Notes under the pieces: model-generated
The model's input: the letters and a program-made list of their open reading frames with translations, nothing else
Database searches by the model: none
What the model was told of the DNA's origin: nothing
Program-made: the position numbers and the translations under genes
Part shown: one piece after another, positions 1-8,657 of the stretch
Layout of the letters: every line of letters starts with the position of its first letter
How positions within the stretch are numbered: position 1 is the stretch's first letter
Assembly (NCBI RefSeq): GCF_001766675.1
Contig: NZ_MJLT01000006.1
Span: forward strand, 1-64,000
DNA length: 64,000 nt
DNA from: Arthrobacter sp. SW1
GTDB taxonomy: Bacteria; Actinomycetota; Actinomycetes; Actinomycetales; Micrococcaceae
Direction of reading: 5' to 3'

Positions 1-257
1 TCGCAGCGGCGGGTGCATTCGGAGCCGCCGATCAGGAAGGTCGCTTCCTTGTCTTCCCAGCACTCGAAGATGTTCGGGCAGCCGGCTTCCTCGCACACGG
101 TGTGCAGGCCTTCTTTTTTGACCAGGTTCTTCAAACCGACGAACTCCGGCCCCATCTGGACCTTGGCCTTGATCCACTCGGGCTTGCGTTCGACCGGAAC
201 CGCTTTGTTGCGCTGCTCAACACGCAGCAACTTACGGCCTTCAGGTGCCAGGGTCAC
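1..257 (-). CDS. lipA: Lipoyl synthase LipA, N-terminal part (cut by window edge)
   Basis: This radical-SAM enzyme inserts two sulfurs into octanoyl groups on E2 and GcvH proteins to make lipoyl cofactor. About 85 residues are visible. They include the auxiliary [4Fe-4S] motif C-x4-C-x5-C ([12 protein letters not shown]), the LipA hallmark, and the beginning of the radical-SAM cluster motif (CTRRC), whose last cysteine lies beyond the edge. The start is GTG at 257. It overlaps the lipB stop in the arrangement GTGA, so translation is probably coupled to lipB. The remainder of the gene lies to the left of the window. Identification is firm because the motifs and the lipB neighbour agree. Confidence 0.95.
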   Translation of the reverse strand, partial: MTLAPEGRKLLRVEQRNKAVPVERKPEWIKAKVQMGPEFVGLKNLVKKEGLHTVCEEAGCPNIFECWEDKEATFLIGGSECTRRC

Positions 258-922
258 TGGATAGCTCCTTCGGGGCTGAGGACGAGTGCTTCTTCGTGCT
301 TGCGGAATTCCTCCACGAAGCGGTCGACGATGTCCGCGGGGTTGATGGTGCGGCCCGTCTCCAGGGACATGGTGGTGACCCCGGCGTCTGTGATGCCGCA
401 GGCAATGATCTGCGCGTACGGGGCAAGGTCATTACTGCAGTTGATGGCGACGCCGTGCATGGTCACGCCGTCGAGGACCCGGATGCCGATGGCGGCGATC
501 TTGCGGTCCGGGCCTTTGTCGTCGGCTTTGATCCAGACGCCGGCGCGGCCCTTGATGCGTTCGGCCTTGATGCCGTAATCGGCCATGACGGCGATCATGG
601 TCGCCTCGAGGCGCTCAACATAGTCGCGGATGCCGGACCGGTTCCTGAGCTTGATGATCGGGTAGGCGATCAGCTGCCCCGGGCCGTGCCAGGTGAGTTT
701 GCCGCCGCGGTCCACGGGTACCACAGGGGTTCCGTCGAAGGGGCGCTCGTGGTCTTCCGTCAATTTGCCTGCCGTGTAGACAGCAGCGTGCTCCAGGAGC
801 AAGACGGTATTAGGTCCCTCGCCGGCAACAACCTTGTTGTGGATTTCGCGTTGTACATCCCAGCCGTGCATGTAATCAACGAAATCGGGGGCAAGACCCA
901 GTTGTGAAAACTCAAGAGTCAT
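254..922 (-). CDS. lipB: Lipoyl(octanoyl) transferase LipB
   Basis: LipB moves octanoate from acyl carrier protein onto the lipoyl-domain lysine of E2 subunits, the step before LipA. The protein is 222 aa, normal for the family. The signature [12 protein letters not shown] is at residues 72-83, the catalytic Lys141 sits in KIAAIGIRV, and the thioester-forming Cys175 is in ACGITDAG. No ribosome binding site precedes the ATG. Instead a TAAGCT box ends 7 nt upstream, suggesting a leaderless mRNA. The gene is translationally coupled to lipA. sucB and lpdA, which make the modified protein and its partner, lie within 12 kb on the same strand. Confidence 0.97.
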   Translation of the reverse strand: MTLEFSQLGLAPDFVDYMHGWDVQREIHNKVVAGEGPNTVLLLEHAAVYTAGKLTEDHERPFDGTPVVPVDRGGKLTWHGPGQLIAYPIIKLRNRSGIRDYVERLEATMIAVMADYGIKAERIKGRAGVWIKADDKGPDRKIAAIGIRVLDGVTMHGVAINCSNDLAPYAQIIACGITDAGVTTMSLETGRTINPADIVDRFVEEFRKHEEALVLSPEGAIQ

Positions 923-929
923 GCGTTCA

Positions 930-935
930 AGCTTA
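930..935 (-). promoter_or_regulatory. -10 box for leaderless lipB-lipA transcript
   Basis: TAAGCT on the minus strand matches TANNNT and ends 7 nt before the lipB ATG, so the predicted transcription start coincides with the start codon. I see no good -35 hexamer. Confidence 0.5.
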
Positions 936-1050
936 GACCCCGTGGCTGGTCCGCCATGATTTTGTGGCCAAGCTCTCAGTCATGAGCGGGGATTTGGCGG
1001 CCTGTGGATAACTTCTGCGGCGTTTCTCCGTTTTGGGCCATCCTTGACGC

Positions 1051-2673
1051 ATGGATACTTCCGCCTCCCCGCAGATCCCCGGTTATGCAGCCGTCCGTGA
1101 GCTGGGACGTGGTCCCTCCGGTCCTGTGTGGCTTGCCGTGAGCAAGGACCAGCGCCGCCAGCTCGCCGTCAAATGCTTCAGCGGCGGTTCCGGCGCTCCC
1201 CGGGCCTGGGACGAACAGGCCATGTCCGGGGTGCAGCGCGAAGTCAGGATCTTTTCCAGGCTGCAGCATGAGCACCTGGTGCGCGTTCATGAAGCAGTCC
1301 GCCTAACAGGCGCGTTCGAGGGCATGCCCGGGCTGCTGATGGACTATGCGGCCGGCGGTTCCCTCGAGGCATTGCTCAGCGCCCGCGGGAAGCTCAGTGT
1401 GGGCCAGACGGTCACGGTGATCACGCCGCTCGCGCGCGCGGTGGCCTTCCTGCACCAGGAAGGTGTGGTGCACGCTGCCATCACACCCGGAGAGGTCCTG
1501 TTCACCGCACAGGGCAAGCCGCTGCTGGCGGGAGCCGGCATGGCCCGGATGCTCCGTGGTGCCGCCGGCGAGGAAGGTGCAGGCGAAGGCACAAGTCAGG
1601 AAGGAGCACGCCAGGAAGATGCGGAGCTTCGGAGCGCCAACCTATTTGACGACCCCGCAGCCGCTTCGCCGCCCGGAATCGTCCGTCCGGAGCGCGACTG
1701 CTATTCATTGGCGGCGCTTGCCTGGTACTGCCTCACGGGGGCCCCGCCCGAACGGTCCTCTTCGCGATTGCCATTGACGATGCTCGTGCCCGACGTGCCG
1801 GCAGCCCTGGCGGCTGTGATCGAGGCGGGGTTGGAAGAAGATCCGGCCGCCCGTCCGGCGGCAATGGCCTTCGGCGCAGCCGTCTACCGCAGCGCGGCAG
1901 CCGCACCCCTTGAGCTTCCGGCCGGTCCGCACGTGGCGTTGCCGGAGCCTGCGCAGCCGCGAGGAGTCCTGCAGGGAAATCGGGTCCGTTTCAGAAGGCC
2001 CGGCAAGCGCCAGCGGCGGCATGCCAGCGGAAGGGAAGGGCGGCCGACGGCGGCCAGGCGGCGGAAGGCGCTGACTGCGGGCATTGCCGCGCTGGCGCTT
2101 GTCCTTCCAGTGTCGGCAGGAATCTGGTGGTCTGCCGTCCACGAGCCGCAGCCCGCGCCGGCCCAGGACGGTGCGCCGATCGCAGCGCCCGCGCTGGAAA
2201 CCCCGGAACCCGTGACCCCGTCCGCTTCCCGCCCACCAGCCGCGGGCGAGGGCCTCGATGATGACATGCGCGCCCGCCTGCGCTCCGATAATCCGGAGGA
2301 AGCCCTCGTCGCGTTGTCCGCCCTGCGGGACTCCGCGCTGCGCACCGGGAAGCTGGAACTGCTCGACTCGGTCAATGTGAAAGGTTCCGCAGCAGCGGCG
2401 GCGGACGCCGGAATTGCTGCACAGATGAAAAAGGCGGGCGTGGTCCTGGCAGGATTCACCACCACCTTGAACAACATCCGCCTGATTGCCTCCACAGGCG
2501 ACGGGGAAGCGTCAGTCACCGCCGCCGTCGGGACGTCCCGCTTTGACGAGCGCAACGCCTCCGGGGTGCTCGTCCGCCCGCGGCCCGCCGCTGCGCCTCA
2601 GCAACTGCGGTTGGTCCTTCAGAGGGTGGAGGGTGCCTGGCGGATCGCGGACATCCTGGCCGCAGGCACCTGA
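1051..2673 (+). CDS. Membrane-anchored serine/threonine pseudokinase
   Basis: This 540-aa protein has an N-terminal protein-kinase fold (about residues 10-275), a basic Arg-rich linker, one transmembrane helix (about 340-362) and a Pro/Ala-rich then folded extracytoplasmic part. The glycine loop GRGPSG (19-24), the ATP-binding Lys41 (LAVK) and the paired Glu64 are kept. The catalytic loop reads HAAITPGEV (141-149), so the catalytic Asp is Ala143 and the metal-binding Asn is Glu148. The DFG motif reads GAG (161-163). It should therefore bind nucleotide at most and not phosphorylate. The last 130 residues could be an NTF2-like or similar sensor domain, which I cannot prove. It ends 6 bp from the convergent SDR-like gene. 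No ribosome binding site is obvious before the ATG. Confidence 0.85.
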   Translation: MDTSASPQIPGYAAVRELGRGPSGPVWLAVSKDQRRQLAVKCFSGGSGAPRAWDEQAMSGVQREVRIFSRLQHEHLVRVHEAVRLTGAFEGMPGLLMDYAAGGSLEALLSARGKLSVGQTVTVITPLARAVAFLHQEGVVHAAITPGEVLFTAQGKPLLAGAGMARMLRGAAGEEGAGEGTSQEGARQEDAELRSANLFDDPAAASPPGIVRPERDCYSLAALAWYCLTGAPPERSSSRLPLTMLVPDVPAALAAVIEAGLEEDPAARPAAMAFGAAVYRSAAAAPLELPAGPHVALPEPAQPRGVLQGNRVRFRRPGKRQRRHASGREGRPTAARRRKALTAGIAALALVLPVSAGIWWSAVHEPQPAPAQDGAPIAAPALETPEPVTPSASRPPAAGEGLDDDMRARLRSDNPEEALVALSALRDSALRTGKLELLDSVNVKGSAAAAADAGIAAQMKKAGVVLAGFTTTLNNIRLIASTGDGEASVTAAVGTSRFDERNASGVLVRPRPAAAPQQLRLVLQRVEGAWRIADILAAGT

Positions 2674-2679
2674 CCCCTC

Positions 2680-3573
2680 CTAGTTGCTCCCCGAAGCCAC
2701 CCATTCCGCGGCGCCCGAAAGCGCAGGATGCTTCCAGCGGAAGCCGGCGTCGAGGAGCCGCGCCGGCTCCATGCGCTGGCTGGCCAGGACCAGCTCGTCG
2801 GCAAGCCTGCCGAGGGCCAGGCGCAGGGCGGGGGCAGGAACCCGGAAGAACGCCGGCCGGTGGAAGGCACGGGCCAGAGCAGCCACCAAGGCATTCACGT
2901 CGGCGCTTTCGGGAGCACATAGATTCACGGGGCCTTCGATCCCGGCCTCCAGGAGGAAGCTGAACGCCGACACCTCGTCGGCCAGGGTGATCCACGGCCA
3001 GAACTGGCGTCCGTTCCCGAACGGGCCGCCGAGGCCCAGCTTCAGCAAGGGGAGCAATGGACCCAGGGCGCCGCCTTCCGGGCTGAGGACCACTCCCGTC
3101 CGGGGCGTGACAACCCGGACTCCGGCGGGCGCGGTGTGTGCGGCGGCTTCCCACTCGACGCACAAGCGGGCCAGGAATCCGCTGCCGGAACCGGAGTCTT
3201 CGCGGAGGACGCCGTCGCGGGAACCGTAGTACCCGGAGGCCGACTGGCTGATGAACACGCCGGGCGGTTCGGGAGTCCGGGCCATGGCTGCAGTCAGCGT
3301 CTCCGTTGTCCGCAGCCGTGAAGAAGCCAGCTCACGCAGCCGCGCCTTGCTCCAGCGCCGTGCGCCGATCCCGGCGCCGGACAAGTTGATCACCGCGTCC
3401 GCACCGTCCAGGACAGTCGGATCCAGGATCCCGGCTGCCGGATCCCAGAACTGTTCATCACCGGCAGCGGCAGGCCGCCTGACCAGGCGGAGCACCTCGT
3501 GCCCGCTTTCGCGAAGGCTCTCCGCCAGCGCGCTGCCAATAAACCCCGAGGCCCCCGACATGACGATCCGCAT
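2680..3573 (-). CDS. TIGR01777-family SDR-like epimerase/oxidoreductase
   Basis: A 297-aa NAD(P)-binding Rossmann protein of the YfcH/SDR39U1 (TIGR01777) family. The nucleotide-binding loop GASGFIG is at residues 7-13, SASGYYG lies near residue 110, and a C-terminal DUF1731-like segment (PAFFRVPAPALRL) covers the last 50 residues. The start MRIVMSGASG at 3573 is the family-typical N-terminus; the frame stays open upstream but over sequence that belongs to the next gene. The biochemical role of the family is not settled. In other actinobacteria a member sits between dlaT/sucB and lipB, as here, which hints at a link to lipoate or 2-oxoacid dehydrogenase function. Confidence 0.88.
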   Translation of the reverse strand: MRIVMSGASGFIGSALAESLRESGHEVLRLVRRPAAAGDEQFWDPAAGILDPTVLDGADAVINLSGAGIGARRWSKARLRELASSRLRTTETLTAAMARTPEPPGVFISQSASGYYGSRDGVLREDSGSGSGFLARLCVEWEAAAHTAPAGVRVVTPRTGVVLSPEGGALGPLLPLLKLGLGGPFGNGRQFWPWITLADEVSAFSFLLEAGIEGPVNLCAPESADVNALVAALARAFHRPAFFRVPAPALRLALGRLADELVLASQRMEPARLLDAGFRWKHPALSGAAEWVASGSN

Positions 3574-3645
3574 GCCTTCATCACACCATGGCACGCGGAT
3601 TTCCGGCACCGTTGGCACCTCCCCGAAGCGAAACAACCGTTTGAC

Positions 3646-3651
3646 TATGAT
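3646..3651 (+). promoter_or_regulatory. -10 box for leaderless tricorn-protease transcript
   Basis: TATGAT, a near-consensus -10 hexamer, is followed by 6 nt and then the ATG at 3658. There is no Shine-Dalgarno sequence, so a leaderless mRNA is likely. No clear -35 is present. Confidence 0.55.
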
Positions 3652-3657
3652 CGAACA

Positions 3658-6600
3658 ATGACCTCCTCCAGTTACTTCCGTTTCCCGCATCTGCACGGCA
3701 ATCTGGTCACCTTCGTTGCCGAGGACGACGTCTGGATCGCACCGCTCGACGGCGGCCGTGCCTGGCGGGTATCGGCCCAGCAGTTGCCCGCCCGCAACCC
3801 GCGTTTCTCGCGGGACGGCAAGCAACTCGTGTGGACCACCGTGGTGGGTACCGCCCCGGAGGTCGTGGCCGCAGACGTCGACGGCGGCGGGTACCGCCAG
3901 CTGAGCTACTTCGGCCACAGCAGTACCCGGGTCCGTGGGTTCACGCCCGCCGGCGAGGTGCTGGTCACCAGTTCCTACCGGCAGGCCGAAAGCCGCCACA
4001 CCCACGCCTATGCTTTGCCGCTCGACGGCGGTCCCGCCGTCGAGCTCCCTTTCGGCCCTGTGGAATCTGCCGCGTTCGGTCCGGTTGTGGGGGACGAGCG
4101 TCCGGTCGTCCTGGCAAGCGTGCTGTCGAGGGAACCGGCCTGGTGGAAACGGTACCGCGGCGGCACGGCCGGGAAATTGTGGATCGACCGCGACGGCAAC
4201 GGGGAATTCGAACGGTTGGCCGCGGAAATCGACGGCAACCTGACAGACCCCATGTGGATCGACGGCCGGATCGCGTTCTTGTCCGACCATGAAGGCCACG
4301 GCAACCTGTATTCGGTGCTCCCTGATGGCAGCGGCCTGCGCCGGCACACAGACCACGAAGATTTCTATGTGCGCCATGCTGCGACGGACGACACGCGGGT
4401 GGTCTTCGAATCCGCCGGCGAACTGTGGCTGCTCCCGGGCCTCGGTACCGACGCGACGGCCGTCAAACTGGACATCACCCTGGGCTCGGCGTCTCCGGCG
4501 CGCCGCCCGGCCCCGCTGAAGGTGGCATCCCACCTCGGCGAAGTTTTCCCGAACACCACGGGCACCGCCAGCGCGGTGGAAAGCCACGGCACCATCCACT
4601 GGTTGCGCCACAAGGACGGCCCCTCCCGTGTTGTCGAGGCGACCCCGGGCGTCCGGGCCCGGCTTCCGCGTCCGCTGGGCGACGGCAGGATCGCATACGT
4701 CGCGGACCATGACGGCGTCGAGGCCATCTACCTCAAGGACATCGCCGCCCCGCTCCCCGGACAGGAAGCCGTACGGGCCGCCGTTGGCGAAGAAGCGCGT
4801 CCGCTCGACCCGGAGGCCGAGGAAACGGCCGCGCTGCCCCGGCCGGTCTCCGCGGCCGCTGTGACGGGAACCGCTGCTGCCGCTTCCGATACGGACACGT
4901 ACGACGACGGCGCCGCACCGAACCCCGCAACCGCGCCGGATGCCGCAACCGCGCCGGAGGCCGCGATCGGTGAAGGGGCGCCGTCCGCCGAAGAGCCTCC
5001 GGCGGTCCGTCGGATCGACTTCCCCCGCCCTGCCCGGCCGAGTGCGCTGGAAGCCAGCCCTGATGGCCGTTGGCTCGCCGTGGGCACTGCCTTCGGCGAC
5101 GTCTTCCTGGCCGACACCCGCGACGGTTCCCTCCGTTCCCTGGTGACGATCGGCGAGGGTTCCATCGAAGACCTGGCCTGGTCGCCGGACTCCCGGTGGC
5201 TCGCCTGGTCCGAACCCGTGACGTCCTTCGGTTCACGCAGCAAGCTGCGGATGGCCGAGGCCGACGGCGACGGCGCAATCGTGGAGATCACCGACGGCCG
5301 CTTCCGGGACGAATCACCCGTGTTCACCCCGGACGGCAGGTTCCTGGCGTTCCTGTCGAACCGCAGCTTCGATCCCGTCTATGACGGACACGCCTTCGAC
5401 CTCTCTTTCCCGAGCCCCATCAAGCCGTACCTGCTGGCACTTGCCGCGGACACGCCGTCGCCGTTCGGACCCGCCGTCGAACTTACTGATGTCGATTCGC
5501 CGGAGGATGCTCCGGCGGGCGACGGCGAAAATGCGGAGGAGGCTCCTTCCGGAACGGACGTCCCCGAGGTGCGGGTCGACGTTGACGGCCTGCCGTTCAG
5601 GGTGATCGGCGTTCCGGTTCCGCAGGGCAACTACTCGTGCCTGTCCGCGCAGGACGGCGCGCTGCTGTGGCTCGATACTCCGCTGGCCGGCGTCACCGGC
5701 GACGGCCGCGGCAGCCTGCAGGACAAGGCGCCCGCACCGTCCTTGGTGCGCTATGAGCTGGCCAAGCGCAAGCAGACCACGCTGGTGCAGGCCTTGACGC
5801 GTTACCGGCTGTCCGCTGACGGCAAGAAGATTGTCTTCGTCCACGAAAAGCAGCTCAGCGCCGCGCCGGCTACTGCCAAGGCAGATGAGGAATCCGGCGA
5901 GTTGGTCAAGGTGGACCTGCAGCGGATCCGCGTCCAGCTGGACCCGTTGGCCGTGTGGGGCCAGGCCTTCGACGAGGCCTGGCGGCTGCAGCGGGACTTC
6001 TTCTGGACCGAGGACATGGCCGGCCAGGACTGGGACGGCGTATACCGCAGGTACCGTCCGCTCGTGGAGCGGCTCGGCTCCCACGACGACCTCGTGGACC
6101 TGCTGTGGGAACTGCACGGCGAACTGGGCACCTCGCACGCCTACGTGCGCCCGATGGCGGTCAGCGAGCCTGGAAGCAACGGACAGGGCCGGCTCGGCGC
6201 CGACCTCGAATTCCGCGACGGCGGCTGGGAGATCACCAGGATTCTCTCCGGCGACTCGTCGGACCCGCTCGCGAACCCGCCGCTCAAACGTCCCGGAGCG
6301 GACGCGAAGGAAGGTGACGTCCTGTTGGCGATCGACGGCGTCGCGCTCTCCGCCGAAGTCACTCCCGCGAAGCAGCTGCTCGGCGCCGCCGGGCGCGCCG
6401 TGGAGCTGACCCTGCGCAACGGTCCCGGCCACGGTCCCGCCGCCGGGCGGCAGAGACGGATCGCCGTCGTTCCGCTCAAGCACGAGGAACGGCTCCGCTA
6501 CCAGGAGTGGGTGCACGGCAACCGCCGTACGGTCCGCGAAGCGTCCAACGGCGCCTTCGGATACCTGCACGTTCCGGACATGATGGCCAACGGCTGGGCC

Positions 6601-7182
6601 CAGCTGCACCGTGACCTGGACACTGAGACCGCGCTGGACGGCCTGATCGTGGACGTCCGGCGCAACCGCGGAGGGCACACCTCCCAGCTCGTGGCAGAGC
6701 TGATCGGCCGCAAGGTCACCGGCTGGAGCATGCCGCGCGGCGAGCGGCCTCGGACCTACCCGCACCACGCCCCGCGCGGACCGGTGGTGATCCTCGCGGA
6801 CGAGTTCGCGGGTTCCGACGGCGACATCATCACCCAGGTCTCCAAGCTGCGGGGGATCGGCCCGGTGATCGGCACCCGGACGTGGGGCGGCGTCGTCGGC
6901 ATCGACAACCGCTTCACCCTGGCTGACGGTACCGGCGTCACGCAGCCGCGCTACGCCACCTGGTTTGGCGAGGGAGTCGCGTGGGGCGTCGAAAACCATG
7001 GTGTTGAGCCGGACATCGAGGTACTCTTCCCGCCTCACGCCTATGCCGCCGGCACAGACCCGCAGCTGGAGTACGGCATCGGCGCCCTCAAGGAAATGGT
7101 CGAGGAGCTCCCGACGGACCGGCCGCCGCTGCGCGAGGGGTACCGCAACCTCCGCCCGGCGCCCCTGCCGCCGCGGCCTTAA
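3658..7182 (+). CDS. Tricorn-like S41 peptidase
   Basis: A 1174-aa homologue of tricorn protease, a cytosolic oligopeptidase that degrades peptides released by larger proteases. The first 700 residues are beta-propeller repeats (many DG-x-R/W blades). They are followed by a PDZ domain (GDVLLAIDGVAL) and the C-terminal serine-protease core. The tricorn catalytic set is present: Ser826-His827 in GTSHAYV, nucleophile Ser1053-Asp1054 in GSDGD, and Glu1112 in VENHG, with spacing like the archaeal enzyme. An Ala/Pro/Glu-rich, low-complexity insert of about 75 residues (about 375-450) interrupts the propeller. The start at ATG 3658 is set by the -10 box 6 nt upstream; the frame extends further left only into the divergent gene. 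There is no signal peptide, so it is cytoplasmic. Confidence 0.93.
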   Translation: MTSSSYFRFPHLHGNLVTFVAEDDVWIAPLDGGRAWRVSAQQLPARNPRFSRDGKQLVWTTVVGTAPEVVAADVDGGGYRQLSYFGHSSTRVRGFTPAGEVLVTSSYRQAESRHTHAYALPLDGGPAVELPFGPVESAAFGPVVGDERPVVLASVLSREPAWWKRYRGGTAGKLWIDRDGNGEFERLAAEIDGNLTDPMWIDGRIAFLSDHEGHGNLYSVLPDGSGLRRHTDHEDFYVRHAATDDTRVVFESAGELWLLPGLGTDATAVKLDITLGSASPARRPAPLKVASHLGEVFPNTTGTASAVESHGTIHWLRHKDGPSRVVEATPGVRARLPRPLGDGRIAYVADHDGVEAIYLKDIAAPLPGQEAVRAAVGEEARPLDPEAEETAALPRPVSAAAVTGTAAAASDTDTYDDGAAPNPATAPDAATAPEAAIGEGAPSAEEPPAVRRIDFPRPARPSALEASPDGRWLAVGTAFGDVFLADTRDGSLRSLVTIGEGSIEDLAWSPDSRWLAWSEPVTSFGSRSKLRMAEADGDGAIVEITDGRFRDESPVFTPDGRFLAFLSNRSFDPVYDGHAFDLSFPSPIKPYLLALAADTPSPFGPAVELTDVDSPEDAPAGDGENAEEAPSGTDVPEVRVDVDGLPFRVIGVPVPQGNYSCLSAQDGALLWLDTPLAGVTGDGRGSLQDKAPAPSLVRYELAKRKQTTLVQALTRYRLSADGKKIVFVHEKQLSAAPATAKADEESGELVKVDLQRIRVQLDPLAVWGQAFDEAWRLQRDFFWTEDMAGQDWDGVYRRYRPLVERLGSHDDLVDLLWELHGELGTSHAYVRPMAVSEPGSNGQGRLGADLEFRDGGWEITRILSGDSSDPLANPPLKRPGADAKEGDVLLAIDGVALSAEVTPAKQLLGAAGRAVELTLRNGPGHGPAAGRQRRIAVVPLKHEERLRYQEWVHGNRRTVREASNGAFGYLHVPDMMANGWAQLHRDLDTETALDGLIVDVRRNRGGHTSQLVAELIGRKVTGWSMPRGERPRTYPHHAPRGPVVILADEFAGSDGDIITQVSKLRGIGPVIGTRTWGGVVGIDNRFTLADGTGVTQPRYATWFGEGVAWGVENHGVEPDIEVLFPPHAYAAGTDPQLEYGIGALKEMVEELPTDRPPLREGYRNLRPAPLPPRP

Positions 7183-7187
7183 CGCGT

Positions 7188-7223
7188 GAGGCCCTGGCCC
7201 TCCGGAAGGAGGGCCAGGGCCTC
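7188..7223. terminator. Bidirectional hairpin terminator
   Basis: A perfect 16-bp GC-rich stem with a GGAA loop lies between the convergent tricorn and OsmC genes. It starts 5 nt after the tricorn stop. The T-tract is weak (ATTCATT). Confidence 0.75.
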
Positions 7224-7272
7224 ATTCATTGATGCGCGGGTGCGCGCCGCGCGCGGGTGCGCGCCGCAATCA

Positions 7273-7701
7273 CTAGGATGCGAGCGTGGCATCCAGGGTG
7301 ATCGGCGTGGCCTTGAGGGCGGCCGACACCGGGCAGTTGACCTTGGCGTCCTCGGCCAGGCCGCGGAACTCCTCCTCGGAGATGCCGGCGATCTTGGCGA
7401 CCAGGGTCAGGTGGATGCCCGTGATGCCTTCGCCCGGCTGGAACGTGACGTCAGCCTTGGTGTTGACCTCTTCCGGGGTGTGGCCGGCGCCGGCTGCCGC
7501 GTGGCTGAATGCCATGGAGAAGCAGGCGGAGTGCGCTGCCGCGATGAGCTCTTCCGGGCTGGTCTTGCCTTCGGCGGACTCGGAGCGTGCCTTCCAGGTG
7601 ACATCGAAGGTGCCCAGGCCGGAGCTGTCCAGGGTGGTGTTGCCGGCGCCCTCAATCAGGCTGCCGTTCCAAATGGTGTGTGCGGTGCGTGTAGTTGCCA
7701 T
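7273..7701 (-). CDS. OsmC/Ohr-family peroxiredoxin-like protein
   Basis: A 142-aa OsmC-superfamily protein that reduces organic hydroperoxides in the cytosol using lipoyl or low-molecular-weight thiols. The two family cysteines are present: Cys60 in the HSACFSMAF helix and Cys123 in NCPVS. The sequence resembles the OsmC branch more than Ohr. The ATG at 7701 is preferred because GAGGAG lies 5 nt upstream; an in-frame GTG two codons earlier overlaps that site. It faces away from the VOC gene at 7843. Its position within the lipoate block is suggestive, since some OsmC/Ohr enzymes are reduced by lipoylated E2 and Lpd. Confidence 0.93.
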   Translation of the reverse strand: MATTRTAHTIWNGSLIEGAGNTTLDSSGLGTFDVTWKARSESAEGKTSPEELIAAAHSACFSMAFSHAAAGAGHTPEEVNTKADVTFQPGEGITGIHLTLVAKIAGISEEEFRGLAEDAKVNCPVSAALKATPITLDATLAS

Positions 7702-7829
7702 GTCCACTCCTCAGCGTCGTCGCGATTCGGCTGCCGGCAAATACCGGCGGCCACCACGGTCAATCCTATGGATTCCCGGCCCGCCCCGCACGGACTGTCC
7801 GCTGCGGGTGGAATATGACCCCGGGTCCC

Positions 7830-7835
7830 TAGACT
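7830..7835 (+). promoter_or_regulatory. -10 box for leaderless VOC gene
   Basis: TAGACT ends 7 nt before the ATG at 7843 and there is no ribosome binding site, so this is a likely leaderless promoter. Confidence 0.5.
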
Positions 7836-7842
7836 TTGCTGC

Positions 7843-8211
7843 ATGGAGAACACCGAGGAACGTATTATCCGGCCGCGGATCGCTTCGATCATGGTCAATG
7901 CCAGTGATGCCGAAAGTCTGGCCGCTTTTTGGAGCGCAGTGCTGGAACTGCCCGTCGCTTCGCGGCATGGGCAGTTCATCTGGCTTGAGGCACCGGGCCC
8001 CGGAGCGCCCCAGGTGGCCTTCCAGCAGGTGCCGGAACCATCAGGAGGGCGGCGGCTGCATCTTGACCTGCACCATCCGGACCCGGCGGGGCTCCGCCGT
8101 CGCGCCGAATCCCTGGGCGCCGTTTTCGTCGAAGGCCACGACATCGGCGACTTCCACTGGGACGTCATGCAGGATCCGGAAGGGAACGAATTCTGCATCG
8201 CCGCGGATTAA
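7843..8211 (+). CDS. VOC (glyoxalase/bleomycin-resistance) family protein
   Basis: A 122-aa vicinal-oxygen-chelate fold protein with two beta-alpha-beta-beta-beta halves. It opens with IASIMVNASDAESLAAFW and ends with the typical DPEGNEFCI. His73/His76 in HLDLHH and Glu119-equivalent positions could bind metal. The family includes glyoxalases, dioxygenases and resistance proteins, and the substrate cannot be told from sequence. It is a single-gene unit closed by a strong hairpin 3 nt after the stop. Confidence 0.85.
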   Translation: MENTEERIIRPRIASIMVNASDAESLAAFWSAVLELPVASRHGQFIWLEAPGPGAPQVAFQQVPEPSGGRRLHLDLHHPDPAGLRRRAESLGAVFVEGHDIGDFHWDVMQDPEGNEFCIAAD

Positions 8212-8214
8212 GCG

Positions 8215-8249
8215 CCGAAGGCCACCCTGCCGGGCAGGGTGGCCTTCGG
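8215..8249. terminator. Bidirectional hairpin terminator
   Basis: A perfect 16-bp stem with a 3-nt loop lies between the convergent VOC gene and the small membrane protein gene. It has no real T-tract. Confidence 0.75.
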
Positions 8250-8275
8250 AGATGCCGTTGCGGGTCTGAAGCGTC

Positions 8276-8626
8276 CTAGTTCCAGATGGTGGCAATGGCG
8301 ATGTTGATCAGTGCCAGGCCGCCGACGCCGTGGGCCAGCCCGGTGGAGACCGGTTCGCCCTTCTTGACCTTGCGGGAGCCGATGACGGCCAGGACGGCCA
8401 CGGCCAGGCCGATGGCGAACTTGATGCCGAGCTTGAAGTAGTTGGCGTCCATGTCGAGGGCCGGAATGAGGCCCATCATGGCGATGCCGGTGAGCAGCTG
8501 GAGGAACGCGCCGTCGCGCTGGCGCGGGTGGACGGTCGGTTCCTTCATGGTGGCGATCCAGTAGCCCACAATCATGGCCGCGCCGACGATGTGCAAGAAG
8601 ACCAGAATGCTGTAGAGAATACTCAT
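8276..8626 (-). CDS. Small four-helix membrane protein, unknown function
   Basis: A 116-aa hydrophobic protein with about four predicted membrane helices (about residues 3-24, 40-56, 66-84 and 98-115). Helix 1 contains His12 in VFLHIVGAAMIVGYW and a conserved-looking Trp, an arrangement seen in small heme- or copper-associated membrane proteins, but no family can be named with confidence. The gene lacks a ribosome binding site and has a TAAGCT -10 box 6 nt before the ATG. A TTCTAC-N5-GTAGAA dyad lies over the expected -35 region. The same dyad occurs three times at the blaI-cydA intergenic region, so this gene may share the BlaI regulator and act in respiration or envelope stress. That link is inference. 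Confidence 0.8.
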   Translation of the reverse strand: MSILYSILVFLHIVGAAMIVGYWIATMKEPTVHPRQRDGAFLQLLTGIAMMGLIPALDMDANYFKLGIKFAIGLAVAVLAVIGSRKVKKGEPVSTGLAHGVGGLALINIAIATIWN

Positions 8627-8632
8627 GGCTAC

Positions 8633-8638
8633 AGCTTA
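8633..8638 (-). promoter_or_regulatory. -10 box for leaderless small membrane protein gene
   Basis: TAAGCT on the minus strand is separated by 6 nt from the ATG at 8626. The -35 position, 17 bp further upstream (8656-8661), falls on the edge of the dyad at 8658-8674. Confidence 0.5.
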
Positions 8639-8657
8639 GCGACACTTTGTCAGGGAA

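Noticed and set aside
5314..7038. 574-aa open frame antisense to the tricorn protease gene
   Set aside because: No recognisable domain, and it lies opposite the conserved protease core. A shadow of high-GC third-position bias.
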